Below are positions 52,323-60,627 of a DNA stretch of 64,000 bases, one piece after another (position 1 is the stretch's first letter; each line of letters begins with the position of its first letter). The position numbers and the translations under genes are program-made. The notes under the pieces were generated by a model. It worked only from the letters and a program-made list of their open reading frames with translations. It did no database searches and was not told the DNA's origin. Origin of the DNA: Streptomyces diastatochromogenes (GTDB taxonomy: Bacteria; Actinomycetota; Actinomycetes; Streptomycetales; Streptomycetaceae); NCBI RefSeq assembly GCF_002242805.1, contig NZ_MCGQ01000031.1, positions 124,001 to 188,000 on the forward strand, in the 5' to 3' direction.

Positions 52323-53731
52323 CCATCCCCCCACGCCACGAGCCCGAGTCCCCGCGCGACCTGGTCGGCATCGGCATCGGCCCCTGCAATCTCTCCCTCG
52401 CCGCCCTCGCCCACCCGCTCGCCGAACTCGACGCCGTCTTCTACGAACAGCGCCCCGCCTTCGACTGGCACCCCGGCCTCCTCATCGAGGGCGCCACCAT
52501 CCAGGTGCCGTTCCTCGCCGACCTGGTGACCCTCGCCGACCCCACCAGCCCCTGGAGCTTCCTCAACTACCTCAGGACCCGCGAGCGGCTCTTCCCCTTC
52601 TACTTCGCCGAGCGCTTCCAGATCCAGCGCGCCGAGTACGACGCCTACTGCCGCTGGGTCTCCGAGAACCTCCCCGGGCTGCGCTTCCGCCACCAGGTCG
52701 ACGCCGTCCGCTGGAACCCCGAACGCGATGTGTTCGAGGTCGACCACACCCAGCTCGACGCCGAGGGCGAGGCCGAGGCGCTGGGCCGCACCTACACCCG
52801 CAACGTCGTCCTCGGCGTGGGCACCGCCCCCTATGTGCCCGACCCGCTCAAGCCTCTGGTCGAGGCGCCCGGCGTCCCGGTCTTCCACGCCGCCGACTAC
52901 CTCGACCACCGCGCCGCCGTCCTCGCCGCCGAGCACGTCACCGTCGTCGGCTCCGGACAGTCCGGTGCCGAGGTCTTCCTCGACCTGCTCCGCAACCGCC
53001 CCGCCGGACACGAGAAGCTGCACTGGATCGGCCGGAGCGAGGCGTTCGCGCCGATGGAGTACTCCAAGCTCGGCCTGGAGCACTTCACCCCCGACTACAC
53101 CCGCTACTTCCACGCCCTCGCCGAGCCCGTCCGCGACCGGCTGGTCGCCGCCCAGTGGCAGCTGCACAAGGGCATCGACGCCGGCACGCTCGCCGAGATC
53201 CACGACGAGCTGTACCGGCGCACCCTGGACGGCGGCTGGCCGGACGCCGTCCTGACCCCCGGTGTCAGCGTCCGCACCGCCGGCCGCATCGCCACGACCA
53301 AGGTCGAACTGCACCTGGAACACGTCCAGCAGGGCAGCCGCTCCCGGCTCACCACCGACGCCGTCGTCCTCGCCACCGGCTACGGCGAACGCCCGCTCGG
53401 CCGCATCCTCGCGGGGCTCGACCCCTACCTGCGCCGCGACAGCAGCGAACGCCTGCGCATCGACGACGAGTTCCGGCTCGTCCTCGACCCCTCGGTCACC
53501 GGATCGGTGTACGTCCAGAACGCCGAGGTCCACACCCATGGCGTCGGCGCCCCCGACCTCGGCCTCGCCGCCTGGCGCAGCGCCTCCATCCTCAACTCCC
53601 TCACGGAGAAGGAGCCGTACCCGCAGCCCCTCCGAACGGCCTTCACCACGTTCGGACTTCAGGAGCAGCGGTCCAGGGTGCCGCAGACCAGGCAGGCGAA
53701 GCAGCTGACTCCGCTGGTCGAGGAAGGGTGA
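52319..53731 (+). CDS. Lysine/ornithine N-monooxygenase (SidA/IucD/PvdA family, DesB-like)
   Basis: A 470-residue flavin N-hydroxylase that would hydroxylate a terminal amine, making the hydroxamate precursor of a siderophore. The FAD motif GIGIGPCNLSLAAL is at residues 17-30, and the FAD-loop FDWHPGLLIEGATIQVPF near 50. The NADPH motif VVGSGQSGAEVFLDLL is near 209, and C-terminal ATGYGERPL near 355 is the usual second dinucleotide motif. AEVHTHGVGAPDLGLAAWR near 405 is typical. The last 30 or so residues are variable. It overlaps the decarboxylase gene by ATGA and is followed by a hairpin terminator. Confidence 0.92.
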   Translation: MTIPPRHEPESPRDLVGIGIGPCNLSLAALAHPLAELDAVFYEQRPAFDWHPGLLIEGATIQVPFLADLVTLADPTSPWSFLNYLRTRERLFPFYFAERFQIQRAEYDAYCRWVSENLPGLRFRHQVDAVRWNPERDVFEVDHTQLDAEGEAEALGRTYTRNVVLGVGTAPYVPDPLKPLVEAPGVPVFHAADYLDHRAAVLAAEHVTVVGSGQSGAEVFLDLLRNRPAGHEKLHWIGRSEAFAPMEYSKLGLEHFTPDYTRYFHALAEPVRDRLVAAQWQLHKGIDAGTLAEIHDELYRRTLDGGWPDAVLTPGVSVRTAGRIATTKVELHLEHVQQGSRSRLTTDAVVLATGYGERPLGRILAGLDPYLRRDSSERLRIDDEFRLVLDPSVTGSVYVQNAEVHTHGVGAPDLGLAAWRSASILNSLTEKEPYPQPLRTAFTTFGLQEQRSRVPQTRQAKQLTPLVEEG

Positions 53732-53737
53732 GAGAGG

Positions 53738-53766
53738 CGTTCCCTGGAACGGTGTTCCAGGGAACG
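53738..53766. terminator. Hairpin between the hydroxylase and nucleotidase genes
   Basis: CGTTCCCTGGAAC and GTTCCAGGGAACG form a perfect 13-bp stem with a three-base loop (GGT). It sits between convergent stops and probably serves both directions. Confidence 0.75.
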
Positions 53767-53773
53767 GCTTTCC

Positions 53774-55579
53774 CTAGAACACCGGCGTGCCGTTCCGCGT
53801 CAGCTTCCAGTCCACGGACGCGAAGTCCTTCGGGTCCAGGACGCCCTTCGTGGTGACCCACTCCGCGATCCGGGTGCGGATCTCCGTCGACTCCGACCAC
53901 AGCTCCTTGGCCGAGGCGACATGCGGGAAGGCGCCGCCGCCGTTGGCACGGTAGTTGTTCACCGCGAACACGAACTGCTGGGCGTCGTCCAGCGCGGCAC
54001 CGTTGAAGGTGAGGTTCTTGATCCGCGAACCGGCCGGCTGGGCGATGTCGATGTCGTACGACAGGCCCGAGACGTAGTCGTAGTTGTAGTCGGGACGGCC
54101 GCCCGCGTTGGTCAGCTTCTCCACGTCGACGGCGGCGTCGGCGGCCGTCTGGACGTAGTACTGCGCCGAGTACTCCAGGTACGCCCGCACCTGGGCGCCC
54201 GTCAGCAGCTTGGCGACCAGCGTGTTGTCGTACACGTACAGGCTCGACAGGTCCCGGATGGTCACGTTGCCGGCCGGGATCTCGGAGGTCCGGGAGAACG
54301 GCGAGGCCTGTGCGATCACCGGCAGCGAGGCGTACTCGGTGCCCGCCAGCGCGGCCTTGACCACGTCCTCCTGGACCTTGGTGATCAGGTCGATGATCGG
54401 GGCGTCCTTGTAGCGGGCCTCGACGGTCGTCAGGGTCGCGGTGGCGGTGCCGACGACCTGGTTCACGTACGTCACGACCTTCGCGTGCTCGTCGCTGAGC
54501 AGCTTGGTGATCTTCGGGTCGTCGGCGACCGAGTTGGAGTTGAGCACCTTCGAGGAGACGGACTCGACGGTCCACCGGCCCTTCTCGAAGACCAGCTCGA
54601 TGTCGAACACGGACAGCCGCTCCGCGTACGCCAGCGGCTCCGACAGCACGACCGTCTTCCCGGTCTTGTCGTTGGTGACCTTCAGCTCCGGGATCTCCAC
54701 GTGCGCGTGGCCGACCAGGACGGCGTCGATGTCCGGGACCTGCTTGGCGACGTTGGCGGCCGCGTTCTCCACGTACGGCAGCTGGTCACCGTACGACGAG
54801 GTGCCGGAGGACCCGGAGTGCGCCGAGACCACGACGACGTCGGCACCCAGTGCCTTCAGCTTCGGCACCCACTTCGCGGCCTGCTCCTCCAGACCCGGGA
54901 ACGCCAGCTTGCCCTGCACGTACGCCTTGTCCCAGATCGCGATGCCGGGGTTGGTCAGGCCGAGCACGGCGACCTTGACCGGCCGGGCGCCCGGCACGTG
55001 GAAGGTCTTGATGAAGTAGGGCGGGAAGGCGGGCCGCAGCGTCTTGGCGTCGACCGCGTTGGCGCCGAGCAGCGGGAAGTCCAGCTGGTCCTCGAACTTG
55101 CGCAGGGTCTCGATGCCGTAGTTGAACTCGTGGTTGCCGAGCGCCGCCGCGTCGTACCCGATCGCGTTCATCGCCTGCGCCATCGGGTGCACCGGGCCGC
55201 CCTTGGCGGTGATCGGGTCGACCTTGGCGTAGTAGTACGTCAGCGGGGTGCCCTGGATCGTGTCGCCGGCGTCCAGCAGCAGCGTGTTGCAGTGGCCCTT
55301 CTCCGCGCGGATCTGGTTGACCAGCGTCGAGATCCGGGCCAGGCCCTGGGCGTTGCCCGCCTTGTCGGTGTACTCCGCGTTCTTGAAGTAGTCCCAGTTG
55401 AAGACGTGGCCGTGCAGGTCGGTGGTGCCCATGACGGTGAGCGAGTAGCGCTTCACGTGCTTCCCGGGCGTCTGCTGCTCGGCCGCCTCGGCCGCCGGAG
55501 CCGCCGCCGCACCGGCGATCGCCACTCCCGCCCCCGTCGCGGCGGACTTCTTCAGGAACTTCCGGCGGTTCAACGGCAT
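53774..55579 (-). CDS. Tat-exported 5'-nucleotidase/2',3'-cyclic phosphodiesterase family protein
   Basis: A 601-residue secreted metallophosphatase. ATG 55579, after GAGGAG, opens onto a twin-arginine signal (NRRKFLKK, then a hydrophobic Ala-rich core ending PAAEA). The calcineurin-like domain has TTDLHGHVFN near residue 60, DAGDTIQGTP near 107, GNHEFNYG near 155 and GHAHVEI near 290, which supply the two-metal ligands. The C-terminal substrate domain has the SPFSRTSEIPAG and YDNTLVAKLLTG regions. It would release phosphate and nucleosides from extracellular nucleotides. A GTTCACC repeat upstream suggests possible phosphate control. Confidence 0.93.
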   Translation of the reverse strand: MPLNRRKFLKKSAATGAGVAIAGAAAAPAAEAAEQQTPGKHVKRYSLTVMGTTDLHGHVFNWDYFKNAEYTDKAGNAQGLARISTLVNQIRAEKGHCNTLLLDAGDTIQGTPLTYYYAKVDPITAKGGPVHPMAQAMNAIGYDAAALGNHEFNYGIETLRKFEDQLDFPLLGANAVDAKTLRPAFPPYFIKTFHVPGARPVKVAVLGLTNPGIAIWDKAYVQGKLAFPGLEEQAAKWVPKLKALGADVVVVSAHSGSSGTSSYGDQLPYVENAAANVAKQVPDIDAVLVGHAHVEIPELKVTNDKTGKTVVLSEPLAYAERLSVFDIELVFEKGRWTVESVSSKVLNSNSVADDPKITKLLSDEHAKVVTYVNQVVGTATATLTTVEARYKDAPIIDLITKVQEDVVKAALAGTEYASLPVIAQASPFSRTSEIPAGNVTIRDLSSLYVYDNTLVAKLLTGAQVRAYLEYSAQYYVQTAADAAVDVEKLTNAGGRPDYNYDYVSGLSYDIDIAQPAGSRIKNLTFNGAALDDAQQFVFAVNNYRANGGGAFPHVASAKELWSESTEIRTRIAEWVTTKGVLDPKDFASVDWKLTRNGTPVF

Positions 55580-55668
55580 CTCTCGGTCTCCTCGGGGAAT
55601 GGTCAACAACGCGCGTAGATTCTGACCCGTTCATGACCGACGGCAACAGGTCCATGAGGTTTCGATCT

Positions 55669-55687
55669 GGTGACCTGTGAGGTGAAC
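55669..55687 (-). promoter_or_regulatory. PHO-box-like repeat upstream of the 5'-nucleotidase gene
   Basis: On the minus strand GTTCACC is followed five bases later by GGTCACC. Streptomyces PHO boxes are direct repeats of GTTCACC-like heptamers every 11 bases; the spacing here is 12, so the match is imperfect. The position, about 90 bases upstream of an extracellular phosphatase gene, makes it worth noting. Confidence 0.35.
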
Positions 55688-55728
55688 TCCGGCCGCCGAA
55701 GCGGGAGGTGCGTGACAGAGTGGGACGT

Positions 55729-56424
55729 ATGACCTCTCCGTCGACCGTCCCGTACGGCACCCCCGACGCCCCCCTCCTCGTGGTCCGCGGCGAGGCCGAA
55801 CTCGACGTCGAGCCCGAGATCGCCCGCATCGGTGTGACCGTGAGCGCCCGCGGCCGCGACCGGCGCTCCACCCTGGACGACCTCACCCGTCGCAACACCG
55901 CCGTCCTCGACCTCGTGAAGTCCTACGGCGACGCGGTGGAGGAGCTGTCCACCGGCGCCTTCTCCATCACCCCGGAACTCACCGAGCGCGGCCGGGGCGA
56001 GCGGGTGCGCAGTTACCAGGGCCGGGTCCACCTCGGCGCCGAGTTCTCGGACTTCACCGTCCTCGGTGAACTCACCACCCGCCTGGCCGACTTGGACCTG
56101 ACCCGGGTCGACGGCCCCTGGTGGTCCCTGCGCCCCGGCTCGCCGGTGCACGCGGAGGCCAGGCGGCGGGCGGTCGGCGACGCGCTCCAGCGGGCCCGGG
56201 AGTACGCCGAGGCCCTGGGCACCTCGATCGCCGCCCTGATCGAACTGGCCGACACCGGCGCCGAACGCCCGCGGGCCGGCGGGGCCGCCTTCGCGCGGAG
56301 TGTCCGGCGCATGGGCATGGCCGAAACGGCCGAGCCCGCCGAACCTCTCGATCTGGAACCCTCGCGACTGCGGGTGACGGCCCAGGTCAGCGCTCAATTC
56401 ACTGTGGTGCCGCCGCGACTGTGA
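55729..56424 (+). CDS. SIMPL (DUF541) domain protein
   Basis: A 231-residue protein from ATG 55729; a GTG at 55708 is an alternative. VVRGEAELDVEPEIARIGVTVSARG near residue 18 is the typical SIMPL start, followed by the alternating strand/helix pattern (VLDLVKSYG, FSITPELTERG, YQGRVHL) and a final LRVTAQVSAQF strand. No signal peptide is visible, unlike periplasmic family members, so it may be cytoplasmic. The function is unknown. Confidence 0.88.
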   Translation: MTSPSTVPYGTPDAPLLVVRGEAELDVEPEIARIGVTVSARGRDRRSTLDDLTRRNTAVLDLVKSYGDAVEELSTGAFSITPELTERGRGERVRSYQGRVHLGAEFSDFTVLGELTTRLADLDLTRVDGPWWSLRPGSPVHAEARRRAVGDALQRAREYAEALGTSIAALIELADTGAERPRAGGAAFARSVRRMGMAETAEPAEPLDLEPSRLRVTAQVSAQFTVVPPRL

Positions 56425-56566
56425 ATTGTGCGGGCCGAGAATCGACGCCCGAAAAGAATCGCTCATAGGAGCGGGCGGCTGCACAATTCAACACTTGTCA
56501 ATAGCCCTTTACGCAAAGGTTGTTGAGTGGTCATGTAGCCCGGATTCTCTACCGGCGGGTAAGGCC

Positions 56567-56578
56567 TAGGCTCGAATC
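56567..56578 (+). promoter_or_regulatory. Candidate -10 element for a leaderless pyk transcript
   Basis: TAGGCT lies six bases before the pyk ATG, and no Shine-Dalgarno sequence is present. In Streptomyces this spacing is typical of transcripts that begin at the A of the start codon. Confidence 0.4.
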
Positions 56579-58015
56579 ATGCGCCGAGCGAAGATCGTCT
56601 GTACTCTGGGGCCCGCCACCGACTCGTACGACCAGATCAAGGCCCTGGTCGAGGCCGGAATGGACGTCGCCCGCTTCAACCTCAGCCACGGCACGCACGC
56701 CGAACACGAGGAGCGTTACCAGCGCGTACGGAAGGCGGCCGACGAAACCGGTCGCAGCGTCGGAATGCTCGCCGACCTTCAAGGTCCGAAGATCCGGCTC
56801 GGCCGCTTCAGCGAAGGACCCGTACTCCTTGAACGCGGCGACTCGTTCACCATCACCGTGGAGGAGGGCGTCGAGGGCGACCGCCACACGTGCGGCACCA
56901 CGTACGCCGGCCTCGCCGCCGATGTCACCCCGGGTGAGCGCGTCCTCGTGGACGACGGCAAGGTCTGCCTGGAGGTCACCGCCGTCGACGGCCCCCGGGT
57001 CCGCACCCGGGTGATCGAGGGCGGGGTGATCTCCGACCACAAGGGCCTGAACCTCCCCGGCGTCGCCGTCTCCGTGCCCGCCCTCTCCGAGAAGGACGAG
57101 GACGACCTGCGCTGGGCGCTGCGCACGGGCTTCGACGTCATCGCCCTCTCCTTCGTCCGCAGCGGCAAGGACGCCGCGGACGTCCACCGCATCATGGCGG
57201 AGGAGGGCCGCCGCCTCCCGGTGATCGCCAAGGTGGAGAAGCCACAGGCGGTCGACAGCATCGACGACATCGTCGCCGCCTTCGACGGCATCATGGTCGC
57301 GCGCGGCGACCTGGGTGTGGAGATGCCGCTGGAGCAGGTCCCGATCGTGCAGAAGCGCGCGATCAAGCTCGCCAGGCGCAACGCCAAGCCGGTCATCGTG
57401 GCCACCCAGATGCTGGACTCGATGATCGACAACTCCCGTCCGACCCGTGCCGAGGCCTCGGACGTGGCCAACGCGGTCATCGACGGCACGGACGCGGTGA
57501 TGCTGTCCGGCGAGACCAGCGTCGGCAAGTACCCGATCGAGACCGTGCGGACCATGGCGAAGATCGTCGAGGCGGCCGAGGAGGACCTGCTCGCCAAGGG
57601 CCTGCCGCCGCTGACCGAGCGGAACAAACCCCGCACCCAGGGCGGCGCGGTCGCCCGGGCCGCCGCCGAGATGGGCGACTTCCTGGGGGCGAAGTTCCTG
57701 GTGGCGTTCACCCAGTCGGGAGACACGGCCCGTCGGCTGTCGCGCTACCGCTCGCCCATCCCGCTGCTGGCGTTCACCCCGGAGCAGGCCACCCGCTCCC
57801 AGCTCAGCCTCACCTGGGGGGCGGAGACCTTCCTCGGCCCGCACGTCGACTCCACGGACGCCATGGTCGACCAGGTGGACGAACTGCTGCTGAAGTACGG
57901 CCGCTGCCAGAAGGGCGACGTCGTGGTCATCACGGCGGGCTCCCCGCCCGGTGTCTCCGGCTCGACCAACCTGGTCCGGGTGCACCACATCGGCGAGGAC
58001 GACAGTCCCACATAG
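56579..58015 (+). CDS. pyk: Pyruvate kinase
   Basis: A 478-residue glycolytic enzyme that makes pyruvate and ATP from phosphoenolpyruvate and ADP. RRAKIVCTLGPATDSYDQI at the N-terminus and FNLSHGTHAEH near 35 are standard. The B domain follows (about 70-165). The active site has KVEKPQAVDSIDDIV near 218, MVARGDLGVEMPLEQVP near 239, ATQMLDSMIDNSRPTRAE near 278 and MLSGETSVGKYP near 308. A C-terminal allosteric domain ends the protein. A hairpin terminator follows. Confidence 0.98.
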   Translation: MRRAKIVCTLGPATDSYDQIKALVEAGMDVARFNLSHGTHAEHEERYQRVRKAADETGRSVGMLADLQGPKIRLGRFSEGPVLLERGDSFTITVEEGVEGDRHTCGTTYAGLAADVTPGERVLVDDGKVCLEVTAVDGPRVRTRVIEGGVISDHKGLNLPGVAVSVPALSEKDEDDLRWALRTGFDVIALSFVRSGKDAADVHRIMAEEGRRLPVIAKVEKPQAVDSIDDIVAAFDGIMVARGDLGVEMPLEQVPIVQKRAIKLARRNAKPVIVATQMLDSMIDNSRPTRAEASDVANAVIDGTDAVMLSGETSVGKYPIETVRTMAKIVEAAEEDLLAKGLPPLTERNKPRTQGGAVARAAAEMGDFLGAKFLVAFTQSGDTARRLSRYRSPIPLLAFTPEQATRSQLSLTWGAETFLGPHVDSTDAMVDQVDELLLKYGRCQKGDVVVITAGSPPGVSGSTNLVRVHHIGEDDSPT

Positions 58016-58034
58016 TGGAACGCGCTACGGAAAA

Positions 58035-58057
58035 GGGCCCCTCATCGAGAGGGGCCC
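58035..58057 (+). terminator. Hairpin after pyk
   Basis: GGGCCCCTC (58035-58043) pairs with GAGGGGCCC (58049-58057) around a five-base loop. An A-tract precedes it, so it could also stop transcription of the minus-strand tRNA. Confidence 0.75.
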
Positions 58058-58090
58058 GCCAATTCAGTGACCTTGGAATCCAAAGAAAAG

Positions 58091-58165
58091 TGCCCCGGGT
58101 CGGACTCGAACCGACACTGTACGGGTTTTGAATCCGTTGCCTGCTGCCAATTGGGCTACCGGGGC
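58091..58165 (-). tRNA. tRNA with anticodon CAA (nominally tRNA-Leu), short variable loop
   Basis: Read on the minus strand, a 7-bp acceptor stem GCCCCGG/CCGGGGC and a 5-bp T-stem GTCGG/CCGAC around TTCGAGT are perfect. The D-arm is GCC/GGC with a TTGG-containing loop. The anticodon arm ACGGA-TTCAAAA-CCCGT places T33 before CAA, with one A-C mismatch at the stem base. The variable loop is only five bases (ACAGT), whereas tRNA-Leu normally has a long variable arm. So the amino acid is uncertain although the fold is clear. Confidence 0.75.
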
Positions 58166-58265
58166 TCGCAGAATCCAAGGTTTCCCCTGACCCTCCGCGC
58201 GTCCACCATACCGTAGCTAGGTAGGCTCTTGTCAGCAGTACCCCTGCCCTGAACGAGGAGCCCCC

Positions 58266-58922
58266 GTGACCGCCGAGTCGCCCCAGCCCGTAGACGCGCC
58301 CGACGACGACAAGTCGCACGTGCCTCCGCTGACGACCCGTGTCGTCATTGCCGAGGACGAGGCCCTGATCCGGCTCGACCTGAAGGAGATGCTGGAGGAG
58401 GAGGGGTACACCGTCGTCGGCGAGGCCGGGGACGGGGAGCAGGCCGTGGAGCTGGCCCGCGAGCACCGGCCGGACCTGGTGATCCTCGACGTCAAGATGC
58501 CCAAGCTGGACGGCATCTCCGCGGCCGAGAAGATCGCCGAGGAGTCCATCGCCCCGGTCCTGATGCTCACCGCCTTCTCCCAGCGCGACCTCGTCGAGCG
58601 CGCCCGGGACGCCGGTGCCATGGCCTACCTGGTGAAGCCGTTCAGCAAGAGCGACGTCGTGCCGGCCATCGAGATGGCCGTCTCCCGCTTCACCGAGCTG
58701 AAGCAGCTGGAGCAGGAGGTCGCCGACCTCACCCAGCGCCTGGAGACCCGCAAGCTGGTCGACCGCGCCAAGTCCATCCTGCAGACCGAGTACGGGCTGA
58801 CCGAGCCCGCCGCCTTCCGCTGGATCCAGAAGACCTCCATGGACCGCCGGATGTCGATGCAGGAGGTCGCCGTGGCGGTCATCGAGGACAACGAGGAGAA
58901 GAAGTCCGCCAAGAAGGGCTGA
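58266..58922 (+). CDS. ANTAR-domain response regulator (PdtaR-like)
   Basis: A 218-residue regulator from GTG 58266, after GAGGAG. After a polar lead of about 24 residues, the receiver domain has VIAEDEALIRLDL, the phosphorylated Asp in DLVILDVKMPKLDG near residue 79, and the Lys in MAYLVKPFSKSD near 124. A coiled-coil linker (ELKQLEQEVADLTQRLE) leads into an ANTAR RNA-binding domain: VDRAKSILQTEYGLTEPAAFRWIQKTSMDRR. This architecture acts by binding dual hairpins in mRNA leaders, as with Mycobacterium PdtaR (Rv1626). No PdtaS kinase is adjacent. Confidence 0.95.
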   Translation: MTAESPQPVDAPDDDKSHVPPLTTRVVIAEDEALIRLDLKEMLEEEGYTVVGEAGDGEQAVELAREHRPDLVILDVKMPKLDGISAAEKIAEESIAPVLMLTAFSQRDLVERARDAGAMAYLVKPFSKSDVVPAIEMAVSRFTELKQLEQEVADLTQRLETRKLVDRAKSILQTEYGLTEPAAFRWIQKTSMDRRMSMQEVAVAVIEDNEEKKSAKKG

Positions 58923-58936
58923 CCTTCCCACGCGAA

Positions 58937-58980
58937 CGACCAGGCCCGCGCCCCGGAGAAGAGGGGCGCGGGCCTGGTCG
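58937..58980. terminator. Perfect 18-bp bidirectional hairpin
   Basis: CGACCAGGCCCGCGCCCC (58937-58954) is the exact reverse complement of 58963-58980, with an eight-base loop GGAGAAGA. It lies between the convergent ANTAR gene and livF, so it can terminate both. Confidence 0.85.
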
Positions 58981-58993
58981 TCTGCCTCGGCGG

Positions 58994-59710
58994 TCAGTCC
59001 TCGCCGAGGTACGCCTTGCGCACGGACTCGTCGTGCAGCAGGTCCTGGCCTGAGCCGGACAGGACGATGTTGCCGACCTCCATGACATGGCCCTGGTCGG
59101 CGAGCGAGAGCGCCGCCTGGGCGTTCTGCTCGACCAGCAGGATCGTCGTGCCCTGGGACTTCAGCTCGGCGATCGTCGCCATGATCTTCTGCATCATGAT
59201 CGGCGACAGACCCATGGACGGCTCGTCCAGCATCAGCAGCTTCGGCTGGGACATCAGGGCGCGGCCCATCGCCAGCATCTGCTGCTCACCGCCCGAGAGG
59301 GTGCCGGCGGCCTGCTTCCTGCGCTCCCCGAGGATGGGGAAGAGGTCGTAGGCGCGCTGGATGTCCTTCTCGATGCCCGGCTTGTCGCTGCGCAGGAACG
59401 CACCGAGGCGCAGGTTGTCCTCGATGGTCATGCGCGGGAAGATGTGCCGCCCCTCGGGGGAGTGGGCGAGGCCCAGCGAGACCACCTGGTGGGCCGGGAC
59501 CTTCTTCAGCGACTTGCCGTTGAACCTGATCTGCCCGCCGACCGGCTTGAGCAGGCCGGAGAGCGTGCGCAGGGTGGTGGTCTTACCGGCGCCGTTGGTG
59601 CCGATGAGGGTGACCACCTCGCCGGCCTCGACCTTGAAGGAGATGCCCTTGACGGCCTCGATCTTGCCGTAGGCGACCCGCAGGTCCTCTACTTCGAGCA
59701 GTGCGGTCAT
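58994..59710 (-). CDS. livF: Branched-chain amino acid ABC transporter ATP-binding protein LivF
   Basis: A 238-residue ATPase. Walker A is GTNGAGKTTTLRTLSG near residue 37, the signature LSGGEQQMLAMGRAL near 138 and Walker B LLMLDEPSMGLSP near 157. The IEDNLRLGAFLR segment is LivF-type. It would pair with LivG to power the LivHM permease. The ATG overlaps the livG stop (ATGA). Confidence 0.95.
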   Translation of the reverse strand: MTALLEVEDLRVAYGKIEAVKGISFKVEAGEVVTLIGTNGAGKTTTLRTLSGLLKPVGGQIRFNGKSLKKVPAHQVVSLGLAHSPEGRHIFPRMTIEDNLRLGAFLRSDKPGIEKDIQRAYDLFPILGERRKQAAGTLSGGEQQMLAMGRALMSQPKLLMLDEPSMGLSPIMMQKIMATIAELKSQGTTILLVEQNAQAALSLADQGHVMEVGNIVLSGSGQDLLHDESVRKAYLGED

Positions 59711-60627
59711 CGGTCGTTCTCCTTGCCGGGCGCGGCGTCCGTCGTGGCCTCGGCGTGCGCCTCGGCCGCCTCGACCTCGGCGACCTCCTCGTCGCCGGGA
59801 GCGTTCTCGAAGGGTTCGCCGAGGTACGCGGCGACGACCCGCTCGTCGCCCTGCACGGTCGCGCTGTCGCCCTCGACGAGCTTCTCGCCCTGTACCAGGA
59901 CGGCGACGCGGTCGCAGAGGTTGAAGATGAAGCGCATGTCGTGCTCGATGACGAGGACGGCGATGCCCTTGTCCCGGATGGCGAAGACCAGTTCCTCGGT
60001 GGCCCGGGTCTCCTGCGGGTTCATACCGGCCGTCGGCTCGTCCAGGAGCAGCAGGCCGGGCTCACTGGCCAGCGCCCGGGCGATCTCCAGCTTGCGCTGC
60101 TCGCCGTAGGGCAGGTTGCGGGCGAGGTGCTCGGCCTTCGCCTCCAGGCCCACGAACTCCAGGAGTTCCATGGCGCGGGCGCGGGAGGCCGCCTCGGCCT
60201 TGTGGAAGCCGGGGCCGCGCAGCAGCGCGGACCACAGGCCCTCCTTGGTGCGGGTGTGCCGGCCGACGAGCACGTTCTCCAGGACCGTCATGTTGGCGAA
60301 CAGACGGATGTTCTGGAAGGTGCGGGCGATGCCCGCCGCCGTGACCTTGAAGGACTTCGGCGGCAGGACCTGGCCCTTGTAGCGGACCTCGCCCTCGGTG
60401 GGGATGTACAGGCCGGTGAGGCAGTTGAAGAACGTGGTCTTGCCGGCGCCGTTGGGGCCGATCAGACCGACGATCTCGCCGCTGTTGACGGTGAGGTCGA
60501 CATTGCGCACGGCCGTCAGACCGCCGAAGCGCATCGTGACGCCGCGGGCGTCGAGCACGACCTCGCCGGGTGCGGAAGCGCCGGGGACGGCGTCCTGGGT
60601 GGTGGTGTCGGTGGTCATGGTGGTCAC
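59707..60627 (-). CDS. livG: Branched-chain amino acid ABC transporter ATP-binding protein LivG
   Basis: A 306-residue ATPase with an N-terminal polar lead. Walker A is GPNGAGKTTFFNCLTG near residue 56, ARTFQNIRLFANMTVLEN near 101, the signature LPYGEQRKLEIARALA near 170 and Walker B LLLLDEPTAGMNPQE near 190. An acidic Glu/Ala-rich tail of about 35 residues extends past the usual LivG end. It overlaps livM upstream and livF downstream by four bases each. Confidence 0.95.
   Translation of the reverse strand: MTTMTTDTTTQDAVPGASAPGEVVLDARGVTMRFGGLTAVRNVDLTVNSGEIVGLIGPNGAGKTTFFNCLTGLYIPTEGEVRYKGQVLPPKSFKVTAAGIARTFQNIRLFANMTVLENVLVGRHTRTKEGLWSALLRGPGFHKAEAASRARAMELLEFVGLEAKAEHLARNLPYGEQRKLEIARALASEPGLLLLDEPTAGMNPQETRATEELVFAIRDKGIAVLVIEHDMRFIFNLCDRVAVLVQGEKLVEGDSATVQGDERVVAAYLGEPFENAPGDEEVAEVEAAEAHAEATTDAAPGKENDR

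Noticed and set aside
58091..58165. The tRNA read on the plus strand
   Set aside because: The GGTTCGAGTCC T-arm and acceptor order are correct only on the minus strand.
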